The translations under genes and the position numbers were made by a program. Below are positions 20,622 through 31,878 of a stretch of DNA of 64,000 nt, one piece after another (positions within the stretch are counted from its first letter, which is position 1; every line of letters begins with the position of its first letter). The notes beneath the pieces are model-generated. The model ran no database searches. It was not told where the DNA came from and saw only the letters and a list, made by a program, of their open reading frames with translations. The DNA comes from Candidula unifasciata (taxonomy: Eukaryota; Mollusca; Gastropoda; Stylommatophora; Geomitridae). The stretch covers positions 35,001 to 99,000 of the forward strand of contig CAJHNH020000487.1 of the NCBI GenBank assembly GCA_905116865.2. The letters are read 5' to 3'.

Positions 20622-21884
20622 TGTAACAGAGTGAGCTTGTTTGTTAGGAGGCAAAACGCTAGAATATTAGGAAATCAACAAGTTTTTGTAACCTTGACAT
20701 TCCTTTTTCCAGAATCTTCTTTTCCCGCCAAAACTAGCTGTTGACATCAAACTGATGTTGTCTGGCCTTGGCCTTCTTTCTAGAAGTTTTGAAATGCGTT
20801 TTTTCATTATGTGACCCAACCTTGTCTTTCTAGTAAATACCTTGTTGTCATGCCCTATCAAAGCAAACGCAATTTTACTTGTTTTTTAGAAGCTTCTATG
20901 ACCTCAATTGTCAATTTAACTACAATAGTTGCGCAGAAAAAGATGATGAAATCTGATGCAATCGAGATATAATTAACAAATCCCACGTGAGAACCTACCT
21001 AGTAAACAAGTTGAGACGTACTAGAATATTCTCGAAGCAGAAAGAGCGAGAAGAAAACAAATACCTTGCATTCCAGCATCTAAGTATAATTAATGAGTAA
21101 CAAAGCTATCAGAGCTATTCTTCAGCCCACAAGACTCAAGAGAGGAGAGACCAGTCACATGGACTCTCAAGGCAGCCTTCTGTCGTAGAGATGTCAGCCC
21201 AATACTAGAAGCCTTCAGTTGTTGAGACTTGGAGGAAGAGCGACTAGTCTCAATGTTCCTCGCAGTTGTGGAGATGCCAACTCAACACAAGAAGGACAGC
21301 AGCCGGTCATATTGAGCCTCGAAGACAGTCACTAGAGAGCAGACATGAAACAAGACATCGAGCTACAGAGACATCACACAAGGTACATGGATCCATGGTT
21401 TACAGAGACTTTAGGTAGGAACACTATTGAGATGTTAGAGTTGACGATCAAGCCATTAGTACCAGACAGAACTAGAAGCCAAGTGGCAGTTAGAGACACT
21501 AGAACCAGTTAACAAATTAATTAGAGATAAAGAACACAACGCGACCTCAAGAGTATGAACACAACGCGACCTCAACAGTACGTAACCATAGAGAGAACAT
21601 AGCGTCTTATAGAATATTATTGATATAGTTTGTGTCATTGCTGAAGTACGACAATAAAGACAGTATAGACAAGAATAGTTGTTTCCAGACACATTTTGTA
21701 TACAAGCATCAGAGTCACGTAACAAGCATGTAGCAAGCAAGACATCACCATCATAACTACTAACGACACGACCATCTTTCTCCTCGTCTATAATCTTCCA
21801 ATCGACTCTTCCTGTAGCAAACCTAAAGACGAACCTGGGTGTGACATCAACGTACGCCACAAAGAAGAGAGCTGTGCTACAACA
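20622..21884 (+). mobile_element. solo-LTR-like sequence
   Basis: Begins TGTAACAG and ends CTACAACA, so it has TG...CA ends with short inverted termini. It contains a TATA-like AGTATAATTAATGAG near 21082 and an AATAAAGACAG polyadenylation-like motif near 21652. The first ~550 bp align with 40574-41062, which has AGTATAAATAATGAG at the matching place. No target duplication was found. The assignment rests on structure and on two copies. Confidence 0.5.
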
Positions 21885-21949
21885 TTAGGATATTCAATTA
21901 TTGACACGGTTGCAGTCCACCAACAAATCAATTTTTTTAAAACCTTTTT

Positions 21950-22560
21950 TAACAGAACAATCCCCACAATAAGACTAATTATATAAAAATTAAAATAATC
22001 CACAGTTAATGATATAATCTGTACTTTATTCAAAGTAAGCCCCTTGTGAATTGATCCAGAAACCATGAGTTATAAACCCTTTGGCTCGGTACTATAGATA
22101 TCGCAACCCTTCGGCCTTGATTCAATTATAGGTACCGTTAATCTGGGAGTAATGTGGCTTTTCTGCCTACCCCCGGGAGTGAACCCGGACCACAAGGAGT
22201 TCGTCACCCGGCCGCCGCGAACGTCAGGTTTAACCAACTTCGCTAGAGAGCTGTGCACCAGATAAAAAGTTATCTCAATAAACTTGTCGCATCATTTCAA
22301 CTGTCTCAATGGCGCTTTTTCTGAGTTTTAAATATAATTTAATGTTAGTTTTTTTGCTCCATGCTGATTTCGTAACAATGCACATCTAATTATGTCAATA
22401 CAATGGCGGCTTGTTTGTAGTCTGCTTATCATGCAGCAATGCAAAGTTGCCAGATCATAGATGAAGGTTGCCTCTTTAGATTCCATGCTTTGCTTCATAG
22501 ATGGCACTTTTGTCTTGGCCGTAATAAAAATCAGTCTCATTACCAAATTTTTGGACCTTG
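21950..22560 (-). mobile_element. mariner-like element copy 2, with SINE at a deletion point
   Basis: The right end (GGACCTTG at 22553-22560, then TA) and about 300 bp inward match copies 1 and 3, including minus-strand SKEATFIYDLAT-type coding (ESKEATFIYDLATLHCC). The left 110 bp (about 21968-22065) match the opposite end of the element. The middle of the element is absent, and a tRNA-derived SINE lies between the halves. The left inverted repeat is badly eroded. Confidence 0.75.
22066..22257 (-). mobile_element. tRNA-derived SINE inside mariner copy 2
   Basis: On the minus strand an A-box TAGCGAAGTTGG (22234-22245) and a B-box GGTTCACTCCC (22175-22185) sit about 60 bp apart. The A-box fits TRGCNNAGYNGG exactly. 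The tail runs through CCCAGATTAACGGTACC into the mariner left part. The head is GC-rich, unlike its surroundings. No poly-A tail is evident. Confidence 0.65.
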
Positions 22561-22639
22561 TATTATTTCAAAAAGTGACATTGTTTTTATGATTTTATGT
22601 ATTTTAGTTTGTAAACGGTAGCTGTGTGTATGTTGGGGG

Positions 22640-23640
22640 AGGAGAATTTAAAATAAGATATCGTTGTCGCTTGTGCAGAGGGATTTACAATAAATAGGAA
22701 ATCGTTGTCTCTTGCGTAGAGGGGATTAAAATAAGTATAAAATCTTTGTCGCTTGTCCAGAAAGGTTTAAAATAAGTAAGAAATCGTTGTCTCTTAGGCA
22801 GAAGATTTAAGAATAAGTAAGAAATCGTTGAGAAATTTTTGTCGCTTGGGCAGAAGGGTTTATAATAAGTGAGCCATTTTTGTCTCTTGGGCAGAAAGGT
22901 TTGGAATAAGTAAGAAATCGTTGTCTCTTGGGCGGAAGGGTTTAGAATAAGTAAAATATCGTTGTTTCTTGGGCAAAGGGGTTTAGAATAAGTAAAAAAT
23001 CGTCTCTTGGGCGGAAGGGTTTAGAATAAGTGAGAAATCGTTGTCTCTTGGGCGGAAGGGTTTAGAAAAAGTAAAATATCGTTGTCTTTTGGGAAGAAGG
23101 GTTTAGAATCAGTAATAATTCGTTCTTTCTTAGAGCAGAAGGGTTTACAATAAATAGGAAATCGTTGTTTCTTAGGCGAAAGGGTTTAGAATAAGTAAGA
23201 AATTGTTGTTTCTTGGGCGGAAGGGTTTAGAATAAGTAAGAAAATGTTGTTTCTTGGGCAGAAGGGTTTAGAATAAGTAAGAAATTGTTTCTTGGGCAGA
23301 AGGGTTTAGAATAAGTAAGAAATTGTTTCTTGGGCGGAAGGGTTTAGAATAAGTAAGAAATTGTTTCTTGAGCGGAAGGGTTTAGAATAAGTAAGAAATT
23401 GTTTCTTGGGCGGAAGGGTTTAGAATAAGTAAGAAAATGTTGTTTCTTGGGCAGAAGGGTTTAGAATAAGTAAGAAATCTTTGGAGGGGGGGGGAGGGGG
23501 TGGGTGGGGGGGGGGGGCGGAAGGGTTTAGATTAAGTAAGAAATCGTTGTTTCTTGGGCGGAAGGATTTAGAATGAGTAAGAAATTGTTGTCTCTTGGGC
23601 AGAAGGGTTTATAATAAGTAAGAAAAGGTTGCGAATGTAG
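22640..23640. repeat. 40-bp minisatellite, about two dozen copies
   Basis: Units of the type AGAAATCGTTGTCTCTTGGG then CGGAAGGGTTTAGAATAAGT repeat through about 1 kb, with length variants around 34 and 40 bp. A G-rich interruption lies at 23484-23518. Copies near 23250-23420 are the most alike. Confidence 0.92.
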
Positions 23641-23689
23641 TGGCTTGAGCGAATGAGAGGGTGAGATACTAACACACACACTTAGAGAG

Positions 23690-23691
<2 letters not shown>

Positions 23692-23763
<72 letters not shown>
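23692..23763. repeat. (GA)n microsatellite
   Basis: About 70 bp of pure AG repeat. The Ser-Leu frame on the minus strand across it is an artefact. Confidence 0.95.
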
Positions 23764-23766
<3 letters not shown>

Positions 23767-23970
23767 GACGTGGTTACGCAAAACATGTTCTGTTCCGTTA
23801 GAAACAACACAAATTGTGTGTGTGTTTATGTGTATGTGTACATAAAATATCTTTTCCATACAATAAACGTTAGTTATAAATGCAAGCAATATTAATAGCA
23901 CTTAAAGGATACAAGCATTTCATCATCAAGTTCAATGGACATGTCATTAAATAATTCTCTTGATTAAATT

Positions 23971-24190
23971 TGGCGGCGTCCGCGGCTTAGGCGTAGCGAG
24001 CCAGACTCGTAATTCCAACATACCGCGATCAAAACACACTGCTGGCTGCGTGGATTTGTATCGTGGTATGAGGCCTCGCATGTCAAATCAGCCTAAAATG
24101 GGTACCAGGATGTATGTCATGGGAAAGTAAAGACGACCGGCGCAATACTGACCACAATATCCACCTAGTGCTGAATGGTCTATAAAAATA
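23971..24190 (+). mobile_element. diverged tRNA-derived SINE
   Basis: Starts GGCGGCGTCCGCGGCTTAGG with an A-box-like CGGCTTAGGCG and matches the head of the SINE at 37289. The B-box region is eroded (CCGCGATCAAAAC). Boundaries on the right are uncertain. Confidence 0.45.
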
Positions 24191-24239
24191 TATACGTGCT
24201 CTTCCAATATGCCCGATGTGCCTAACAGACGTGAAAATG

Positions 24240-24796
24240 GATCTTCACTTTTCCTTTATAAAATTCTTTTAGCCTATAACTTTACATCACAACTAATAAA
24301 AGCCTGAACGGTCCATGATTACAATATAATGTAAATAATGTACATATAATTATACCTTTATAAAATTCTTCTAGCCTATAACTTTACATATAATAAAAGC
24401 CTAAACGGTCCAAGATAACAATATATTGTAAATATAATTATACCTTTATAAATTTCTTCTAGCCTATAACTTTACATCATGACTAATAAAAGCCTGAACG
24501 GTCCATGATCACAATATAATGTACATACAATTATACCTTTAGAACATTCTTCTAGCCTATAACTTTACACCACGACTAATAAAAGCCTGAACGGTCCATG
24601 ATTACAATATAATGTAAATAATGTACATATAATTATACCTTTATAAAATTCTTCTAGCCTATAACTTTACATATAATAAAAGCCTGAACGGTCCATGATT
24701 ACAATATAATGTACATATAATTATACCTTTATAAAATTCTTCTAGCATATAACTTTACATATAATTAAAGCCTAAACGGTCCATGATTACAATAAA
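24240..24796. repeat. about 90-120-bp tandem repeat, six copies
   Basis: Each unit contains TATACCTTTATAAAATTC, then TCTAGCCTATAACTTTACAT and AAAAGCCTGAACGGTCCATG. Units differ mainly by insertion of an extra ATGTAAATA block or a CACGACTA block. It is satellite-like with no coding. Confidence 0.88.
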
Positions 24797-26060
24797 CCTT
24801 TTCGAAACCTTTTCAAAAGGGGGGATAAGGAGAGGGAGGATAGGGGTTACTGTTGATAATTTCTGAATCTGTGGAAGTATCGAGAACACTGGCTCCAAAG
24901 TCGGAAGCCGTTGTCGGGGGTGATGTCTTAGCCCACAATTATTGAGCATTCACGGGACAACGATGACAGACGATTGGCGTTCCCATGATAGCGAGGATGG
25001 AGATACTTTCAAACAAAGTTCCTTTTGACAGTTCAGCCTACGCTTTTTAACTTTCGGCAACACTTCACCTGACAACTTGTAATGACAAAGAACATTCCGT
25101 TAGGCTCTTACTATGGCAGGGACAAACTCATTGCGCTATCCAAAATCATTGCTCCTCGATGTTGCTGCTATGTCCGGTCCATTCGTATCTTACATCATAT
25201 CATGGCATTTTTCTTCTAGGGCATCCTTTTATCAGTGATAGTTTGCTTAAAGCTTCCTGACGTTTCCCCCGAATCGGGCGATGGAAAACAGTCCCTCTTT
25301 CGGCCTTACAGCGACACTCTCAATATTTCTTTCTACCTTGCTACTGGATCAAATAGCTTCTTGTGCCCAACTCACGCTTCTCTTTACTTGCCGACACTGC
25401 TGCCTCCCGAACCAACCATCACGGTCCTAAAACCTGGTAAAAGTCTATTATCTCATAATTGTCCTCACCACATCGCACAACCACAGGTCCTTGAAGAACC
25501 GATGGAGATGAACCAACGAAGAATTGTGGAAGAATGGAAGAACCTTGAATAGTCTTTGTCGGGTTTTAATACAGATGACCACTGTGGGGCCGTGGGTGGG
25601 TATTGTACACAGCATGAACGCTTTATTCGTGCTGCATGGAGTTATGATGTATTAAAAATGCCCCACAAACTTTCAGCGTTAGTGGAGTTTATGTAAGGTC
25701 TGTTCCAGCTTAACCAGTCTTGTGTTTGAGCCAAACAAATCTTGACTAACCATAGTCTGTTTCTGTACAGACTATCTGTAGCACATTAAATTCTTATTTG
25801 TAATGAAATTCAGAAAAAATGGCAAAAGACTGCAAGCGTGCTGCTTCGTTTCCAAGTAGCGTTACGGCGTGTAAAGACATCACTTATGTCATTAGATCCT
25901 GTGTTAACAGAATGGCGCTAAAAGTTTTCAATTCGTTACGCTAAAAATATAAAACTTAATTATAGAATGATTTCTTATTTGGGGCTAGGCACTGTGACTG
26001 TTATATATTTTATTCCAAACATTTGCTTCGGCAGACGAAACATCTATGTGTAGGCCTGGT
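24797..26060. other. unannotated spacer
   Basis: No clear element or gene. A plus-strand frame at 25235-25552 (105 codons, proline-rich) matches no family I know and has no supporting splice or repeat evidence. Confidence 0.4.
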
Positions 26061-26065
26061 TTGCT

Positions 26066-26500
26066 ATGACATCGATTCTGAAATCAGTAATTTATTTCAA
26101 ACCTAGAGAAAAGAACAAAACATGCCCTGGGTATAACCGACGGACATCCTCAAGACAGACATTAGAAAAGTCCAGTCTTTCTATTCATAACAATGTTGAG
26201 CGAGGAAGGAAACAGACAACTGACAGAGAAGTTATTAAACGAACAATACACAGACTGTCTGCAGATTAAACAAAAATATGACGCGTACGAAGTTGAAAAT
26301 GAAACTTGGGCAGAATCGTGACACCGATATACCCAAAAGTACATTATGGAAAATTGTAAGAGGTGCTGGCTTTACATTTCACAAACACACAAGCGGTAGA
26401 AATATCAATGTGTTTAAAAAAGAAAAACACACACACAATAACAATATTGTTCATATAAATGAAACATGGATAAATGCACATGATGCTAACGATTTCAACA
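26066..26500 (+). pseudogene. Tc1/mariner-superfamily (DDE) transposase relic
   Basis: Frames at 26066-26269 and 26278-26500 give basic N-terminal sequence, then IPKSTLWKIVRGAGFTFHKH and, after a gap, NNIVHINETWINAHD. The latter looks like the first catalytic segment (hydrophobic-IDETW-type) of a DDE transposase with Asp replaced by Asn. The remaining catalytic residues are absent and the sequence runs straight into a repeat array. Confidence 0.55.
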
Positions 26501-26890
26501 ATGTGAGATTGTGTCAGCATTCTGACTTCAACAATTTAGAGGTTGTGTCTCCTTTGTCTTCAACAATTCAGAGATTGTGCCTTAAGTCTGACTTTAGAGA
26601 TTGCATCTGAAGTCAGTCTGCAACAGTTCAGAGATTGTCTCCAGTGTGACCTCAGAGACTGTCTAAAATCTGACTTCAACAATTCAAAGATTCATGTCTC
26701 CTGTTTGTCTTCAGAGATTGTGTCTCCAATGTGACTTCAGAGATTGTGTCTAAAGTCTGACTTCAACAATTCTATCTCCTGACTGACTGTGTCTCCCGCT
26801 TGATTTCAACAGTTCAAAGATTGTGCCTCCAGTGTACATGTAGAGATTGTGTTGCCAGAGATTGTTTCACCAGTCTGACTTCAACAATTT
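26500..26890. repeat. irregular repeat of CTTCAACAATT / AGAGATTGTG motifs
   Basis: Around a dozen variably spaced copies of GACTTCAACAATTCAGAGAT and TGTGTCTCC-like motifs. The period is unstable, suggesting repeated local duplication. Confidence 0.75.
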
Positions 26891-27235
26891 AGGTCATGTA
26901 TGCAGATTACATGTTTCTATTTTGAAAGTGTATTAATGTGGGCACACATAAATGCAACTTGCCAAGACCATTTTTGGAGGGGATATAGTTTATTTCAATC
27001 AAAAATTAAAAAGGAGTTTTAATGTACAAATGATACATAAAAGAATGAAACACTGTAAAATATTTATACATGAAAAAAAAAATCAATATTCTATTTACAG
27101 TGCATGAAATCAAACATTTCTCTCTCTCTCAAAATCAGTCTCCTCTCTCGCTTTTGACAACACCTACAGCATACAGCCAATATCAGATCCTCCTACACCA
27201 GCCAAGCTTTCTCAGCGACTCATTCAGACAGTGAT

Positions 27236-27835
27236 CAGACGATATATTCCATCAGGTGATCAGAGGATATATTCCATCAGGTGATCAGAGGATATATTCC
27301 ATCAGGTGATCAGAGGATATATTCCATCAGGTGATCAGAGGATATATTCCATCAGGTGATCAGATGATTCATTCCATCAGGTGATCAGAGGATATATTCC
27401 ATCAGGTGATCAGATGATTCATTCCATCAGGTGATCAGAGGATATATTCCATCAGGTGATCAGAGGATATATTCCATCAGGTGATCAGATGATTAATTCA
27501 TACAGGTGATCAGAGGTTTCATTCAGAAGAGAGGTGATCAGTGGATTCATTCACACAGGTGATCACAGGATTCATTCACACAGGTGATCAGTGGATTCAT
27601 TCACACAGGTGATCACAAGATTCATTCACACAGGTGATCAGAGGATTCATTCAGAAGAGAGGTGATCAGTGGATTCATTCACACAGGTGATCAGAGGATT
27701 CATTCAGAAGAGAGGTGATCAGTGGATTCATTCACACAGGTGATCACAGGATTCATTCACACAGGTGATCAGAGGATTCATTCAGAAGAGAGGTGATCAG
27801 ACTATTCATTCACACAGGTGATCACAGAACTCATT
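27236..27835. repeat. 25-35-bp minisatellite around GGTGATCAG
   Basis: The first part repeats GGATATATTCCATCA with GGTGATCAGA (25 bp). The second part changes to GGATTCATTCACACA with GGTGATCAC, with some longer AGAAGAGA variants. About 22-24 units in total share the GGTGATCA core. Confidence 0.92.
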
Positions 27836-27894
27836 CAGCTAGATAATTAGCTCAGTGATGCAGCTTGTCCCTCTGTCATAATCTATACTGCAAT

Positions 27895-28650
27895 TTCTTG
27901 TTTGCTTTCCTGTTAAAATTATTACTGTATGTATCTGTCACATTTGCTGGTGTAGGTAACTGTCAGGTTTATTGCTGTAAGTAATTGTCAAGTTTGCTGT
28001 TGTATGGAACTGTCAAATTTGTAAGTAACTGTCGTTTGTCATTGTATGTCAAATTTATCGCTTTATGTAACTGTCAGATCTATTGTTGAATGCTACTGTC
28101 ATACTTGTTGTTGTAAGCAACTGTCAGGTTCGCTGTTGCATGTAATTGTCAGATCTGTTGTTGAATGCTACTGTCACGCTTTTTGTTGTATGTAACAGAC
28201 AGGTTCGCTGTTGTATGTAATTGACAAGTTTATTGTTTTATTTAACTGTTTAGTCTGCTGTTGTATGTAACTGTCATTTTCGTTGTTGTATGAGTTACGA
28301 GTTGGATTATCTTCAAAGCACTCCAGACACATCCAAACGTGCTCCCCTCTTAACATATTCATCAGTGTTGTGCGGTTAAAAGTGCCAGTCCTATGTTGGT
28401 TGACAAGACTTCGTGTACATCCGGAGTGCTTATCTTTACTCCCAGTCCTTGTATTCTTAGCAGTGATGTAGACACTTTGTTGTATGTAACGGTCAAGTCT
28501 GATGTTGCCTGTAACTGTCAGGTTTGTTGCTGTATGTAACTGTCAAGTTTATTGAAGTATGTAACTGTCAAGTCTTGTTGTTGTATGTTATTGTCAGGTT
28601 GGTTGTATGTAACTGTCAGGTTTGTTGTTGCATGTAACTGTCAATTTTGC
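27895..28650. repeat. about 26-bp minisatellite around GTATGTAACTGTCA
   Basis: Degenerate copies of TGTTGTATGTAACTGTCAAG and variants cover this stretch, with a unique-looking insertion at about 28285-28470. It lies directly downstream of the zinc-finger gene stop and could be in its 3' UTR. Confidence 0.85.
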
Positions 28651-28674
28651 TGCTGTACACAACTGACTGGTTTT

Positions 28675-28698
28675 TGTGTGTGTGTGTGTGTGTGTGTA
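28675..28698. repeat. (TG)n microsatellite
   Basis: A short pure TG run just downstream (minus strand) of the zinc-finger gene. Confidence 0.85.
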
Positions 28699-28725
28699 TC
28701 TGCCAGTGTTGTGGCACATTGTAAT

Positions 28726-30558
28726 TCAGTCAGTAGTTGTGTGGTTGACTAATGTACTTGCCTTTCTAAGAGAGTTGTGGTAAAACGAACACATGTTTTG
28801 GTGATACTGAAAACTAGCATAGTGCTGGTACTGTCTGCCGCAGGGCTCACACTTGTAAGGCATGTCTTTTGTATGAGTGGCAATGTGAGCATTGTATGGC
28901 GCCATTTGAGAATACATGAGTCCACATGTTGTACATACATATGGCTTCTCCTGAGGCTGCATGTGTTCACCGCCCTGTAGGCCTGTCTGCTGTAGAAGCA
29001 GCTTCTCTGCAGCATGAATTTTCTCATGACCCTGTAGGCTGGCCTGTTGTTTTTCCGCAGCAAGAATTCTCTCATGACCCTGTAGGCTAGCCTGCTGTTT
29101 CTCGGCAGCAAGAATTCTCTCATGATCCTGTAAACTTGCTTGTTGCAGAAGCATTTTTTCCGCAGCATGAATTCTCTGGTGGCTAAGCAACCCTGCCTGC
29201 TGAGCAAATGCATCATTACAAAATGTGCACTTAAAAGGTCTCTCACCTGTGTGCACTCTTCTGTGATTGTCCAGCTGCTCACTTCTGTGAAAACCTTTAC
29301 CACAGAATTCACAAGAGAATGCAGGTGTGATAGCATGGTTCATCTTGTGAACTTTCAGCTCGGTTTCAGTGAAGTAGCCTTTGTCACACAGGTCACAGGG
29401 AAAGGGCCTTTGTGCCGAGTGTTTCATCAGGTGATGTTTCTGCAGTAGAGCCGGATACTTAAACTTCTTCTCACACAAGTGGCAGGTGTGCTGCTTCTCT
29501 CCTGTGTGGTTGTGTGTGTGGTTCTGAAGGTGAGTGTGACATTTAAAGCTTTTCTCACACATCTGACATTTGTAAGCTTTCTCTTTCACATGAGAAATTT
29601 TGTGGCGTTTGAGACTCTCTGCCCGAGCAAAGCTCTTCTCACACATGTGACACTTGTAGGAACGCTCTCCAGTGTGGATTCGCTGGTGGAGCTGAAGGTA
29701 AGTTTTATGTTTAAAGGCCTTGTCACACACATCACACATGTGAGGCTTGTCCTCCAGGTGTGATTTTTCATGCCGCTTGAGAGAATCTCTCCGGGCAAAC
29801 CCCACCTCACACACGCGGCATTTGTATGGCTTCTCTCCTGTATGTGTGCGTTCATGCTCCCTCAAGTGACTCTTGTAGAAACACTTGTGACCACATGTGC
29901 CACACACAAACTGCTTCTCTCCAGTGTGGAATAACTTGTGCTGCTGCAGGAAGAAACTGTTGCTGAAGACTTTGTTGCACAGCTCGCAATGATAAATCTT
30001 CTCCAAGCCCATATCTCTGCTCGTCAGTGAGCTGTTAGCTGCGCCGCCAAAAGTTCCCTTGAAGAATTCAGGATCATAGAGGGATCGGCCTACAACAGCC
30101 TCACTCATGTGATCCTTGCCAACGTCACAACTTTTGCCTCCATACAGGTTACCAAGTGGTATCTTTGAATCCTGTTGGCTGACATAAATAGCATCCATGT
30201 GCAGTTTGGAATGATCCCGGGGGCCATATATGGACTCAGTGTTCATCTTATCATTCTCACTAGTGTAGTTAAAGAACTGTCCCATCTCTGGTGTCTCAAC
30301 AGCTTTGATTGTAGAAAAGTTGCTGGCACATGATGATGATGGGTCATGCAAACTGTTACCTGTCTGTGAAATGACCCTCTGCCTCTCTTCACTGTCCCCA
30401 CTTGACCTCGTCCCATGAGCCGCCACATCCAAAGCTCGGCTGGCATCTCTAACTTGCTGATGAATGGAACTCTCAATGGCAAACTTTTCTTTTGATGGCA
30501 ATGAAGCTGAGCTGCCAATCAATGTCCGGCCGAAATGATGGCCCTGAGACTCATCCAT
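28726..30558 (-). CDS. C2H2 zinc-finger protein with half-finger expansion
   Basis: An uninterrupted 610-codon frame; start ATG in a strong context (A at -3, G at +4). Residues 1-188 have no recognised domain and are rich in Ser and charged residues. Fingers 1-10 run contiguously at residues 189-469, about 28 residues each, with CxxC...HxxxH and TGEKP-type linkers (for example HTGEKPYKCRVC). Finger 7 has HxxxxH spacing (HHLMKH). Residues 470-539 are three to four copies of a 16-residue half-finger (QQASLQGHERILAAEK type) that lack the two cysteines. Fingers 11 (540-567) and 12 (568-590) follow; finger 12 ends in Cys (C2HC). This is a nuclear DNA-binding protein, probably a transcription factor; the target cannot be inferred. 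Intact frame and finger conservation argue for a functional gene. Confidence 0.93.
   Translation of the reverse strand: MDESQGHHFGRTLIGSSASLPSKEKFAIESSIHQQVRDASRALDVAAHGTRSSGDSEERQRVISQTGNSLHDPSSSCASNFSTIKAVETPEMGQFFNYTSENDKMNTESIYGPRDHSKLHMDAIYVSQQDSKIPLGNLYGGKSCDVGKDHMSEAVVGRSLYDPEFFKGTFGGAANSSLTSRDMGLEKIYHCELCNKVFSNSFFLQQHKLFHTGEKQFVCGTCGHKCFYKSHLREHERTHTGEKPYKCRVCEVGFARRDSLKRHEKSHLEDKPHMCDVCDKAFKHKTYLQLHQRIHTGERSYKCHMCEKSFARAESLKRHKISHVKEKAYKCQMCEKSFKCHTHLQNHTHNHTGEKQHTCHLCEKKFKYPALLQKHHLMKHSAQRPFPCDLCDKGYFTETELKVHKMNHAITPAFSCEFCGKGFHRSEQLDNHRRVHTGERPFKCTFCNDAFAQQAGLLSHQRIHAAEKMLLQQASLQDHERILAAEKQQASLQGHERILAAEKQQASLQGHEKIHAAEKLLLQQTGLQGGEHMQPQEKPYVCTTCGLMYSQMAPYNAHIATHTKDMPYKCEPCGRQYQHYASFQYHQNMCSFYHNSLRKASTLVNHTTTD
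28942..29151 (-). repeat. 48-bp coding repeats (half-finger amplification)
   Basis: In-frame tandem copies, each matching the second half of finger 10 (QQAGLLSHQRIHAAEK). The unit is 48 bp, so the frame is kept. Only the first zinc-binding His is retained in most copies and both Cys are missing, so the units should not bind zinc. Confidence 0.88.
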
Positions 30559-30639
30559 GTTACTTTGAACTTTATCAAATCAGCTCAGAATGCACAGAAT
30601 GATAGCAATGTCAACAACTGTAGTTCCTCTCCCCATCCA

Positions 30640-30900
30640 CATATAGCACTTCACATAACAAGGATTGTGGTTCTCCTGTAAACCCACACTAAACTCGATC
30701 AAATCAATTAAGAATGACAGCAGCGCTTAGGATTGTGGTTCTACTGCACACCCACACTAAACTCGATCAAATCAATTCAGAATGACAGCAGCGCTTAGGA
30801 TTGTGGTTCTACTGCACACCCACACTTAACTCGATCAAACCAGTTCAGAATGACAGCAGCGCTAAGGGTTGTGGTTTTACTGTACATCCACACATTTCAC
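30640..30900. repeat. about 69-bp tandem repeat, four copies
   Basis: Units contain AGGATTGTGGTTCTACTGC, ACACCCACACTAAACTCGAT and CAGAATGACAGCAGCGC. They lie just upstream of the zinc-finger gene start, possibly in its 5' flank. Confidence 0.85.
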
Positions 30901-31044
30901 ATCATACCAGACTGGGTGTAAGCTTTTCTGAAATAAAAAAAAGGATTAAATTATTTCATGAAAACAGGGTACAAGAAAGAAAAATACTCAGCTATAAAAA
31001 TATTCACACACCTATAAAAGACATTACAAATTTGAGGAACACAG

Positions 31045-31878
31045 CATGCATGACAATAATAAGATAGAGAACAGATGTGACAGTACTGAGAAATAAAATA
31101 GATGTGACAACACAGAGAGATAAAACAGATGTGACAGAAGAAAGGTGACAACATTGAGAGATAGAAAAGAGGTGACAACATTGAGAGATAGAACAGATGT
31201 GACAACACAGAGAGATAGAGCAGGAGTGACAACACTGACAGACAGAACAGGCGTGACAATACTGAGAGACAGAACAGGCGTGACAATACTGAGAGACAGA
31301 ACAGGCGTGACAATACTGACAGACAGAACAGGCGTGACAATACTGACAGACAGAACAGGCGTGACAATACTGAGAGATAGAACAGATGTGACAATACTGA
31401 CAGACAGAACAGGCGTGACAATACTGAGAGATAGAACAGATGTGACAATACTGAGAGACAGAACAGGCGTGATAATACTGAGAGACAGAACAGGCGTGAC
31501 AATACTGACAGACAGAACAGGCGTGACAATACTGAGAGACAGAACATATGTGACAATACTGAGAGACAGAACAGGCGTGACAATACTGACAGACAGAACA
31601 GGCGTGACAATACTGAGAGACAGAACATATGTGACAACACTTAGAGACAGAACAGATGTGACAACACAGAGAGATAGAACAGATGTGACAACACAGAGAG
31701 ATAGAGCAGGAGTGACAATACTGACAGACAGGACAGGCGTGACAATACTGAGAGGTAGAACAGGCGTGACAATTCTGAGAGACAGAACAGGAGTGACAAT
31801 ACTGAGAGACAGAACAGGAAGACATAACTGAGAGATAGAACAGATGTGACAATACTGAGAGACAGAACAGATATGACT
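31045..31878. repeat. 27-bp minisatellite, about 31 copies
   Basis: Unit GTGACAATACTGAGAGACAG plus AACAGGC, with CTGACAGACAG and GATGTGACAACACAG variants. The period is a multiple of three and the unit has few stops, so four reading frames stay open for 228-297 codons. These are artefacts rather than proteins. Confidence 0.95.

Noticed and set aside
25235..25552. 105-codon proline-rich frame
   Set aside because: No recognised domain, no splice or promoter support; length is within what chance gives here.
26989..26994. AATAAA on the minus strand as the polyadenylation signal of the zinc-finger gene
   Set aside because: It would need a 1.7 kb 3' UTR full of minisatellite, and the hexamer is common by chance in AT-rich DNA.
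28749..29855. Several open frames overlapping the zinc-finger gene in other frames and on the plus strand
   Set aside because: Shadows of the repetitive finger coding sequence; the minus-strand 610-codon frame explains the conservation.
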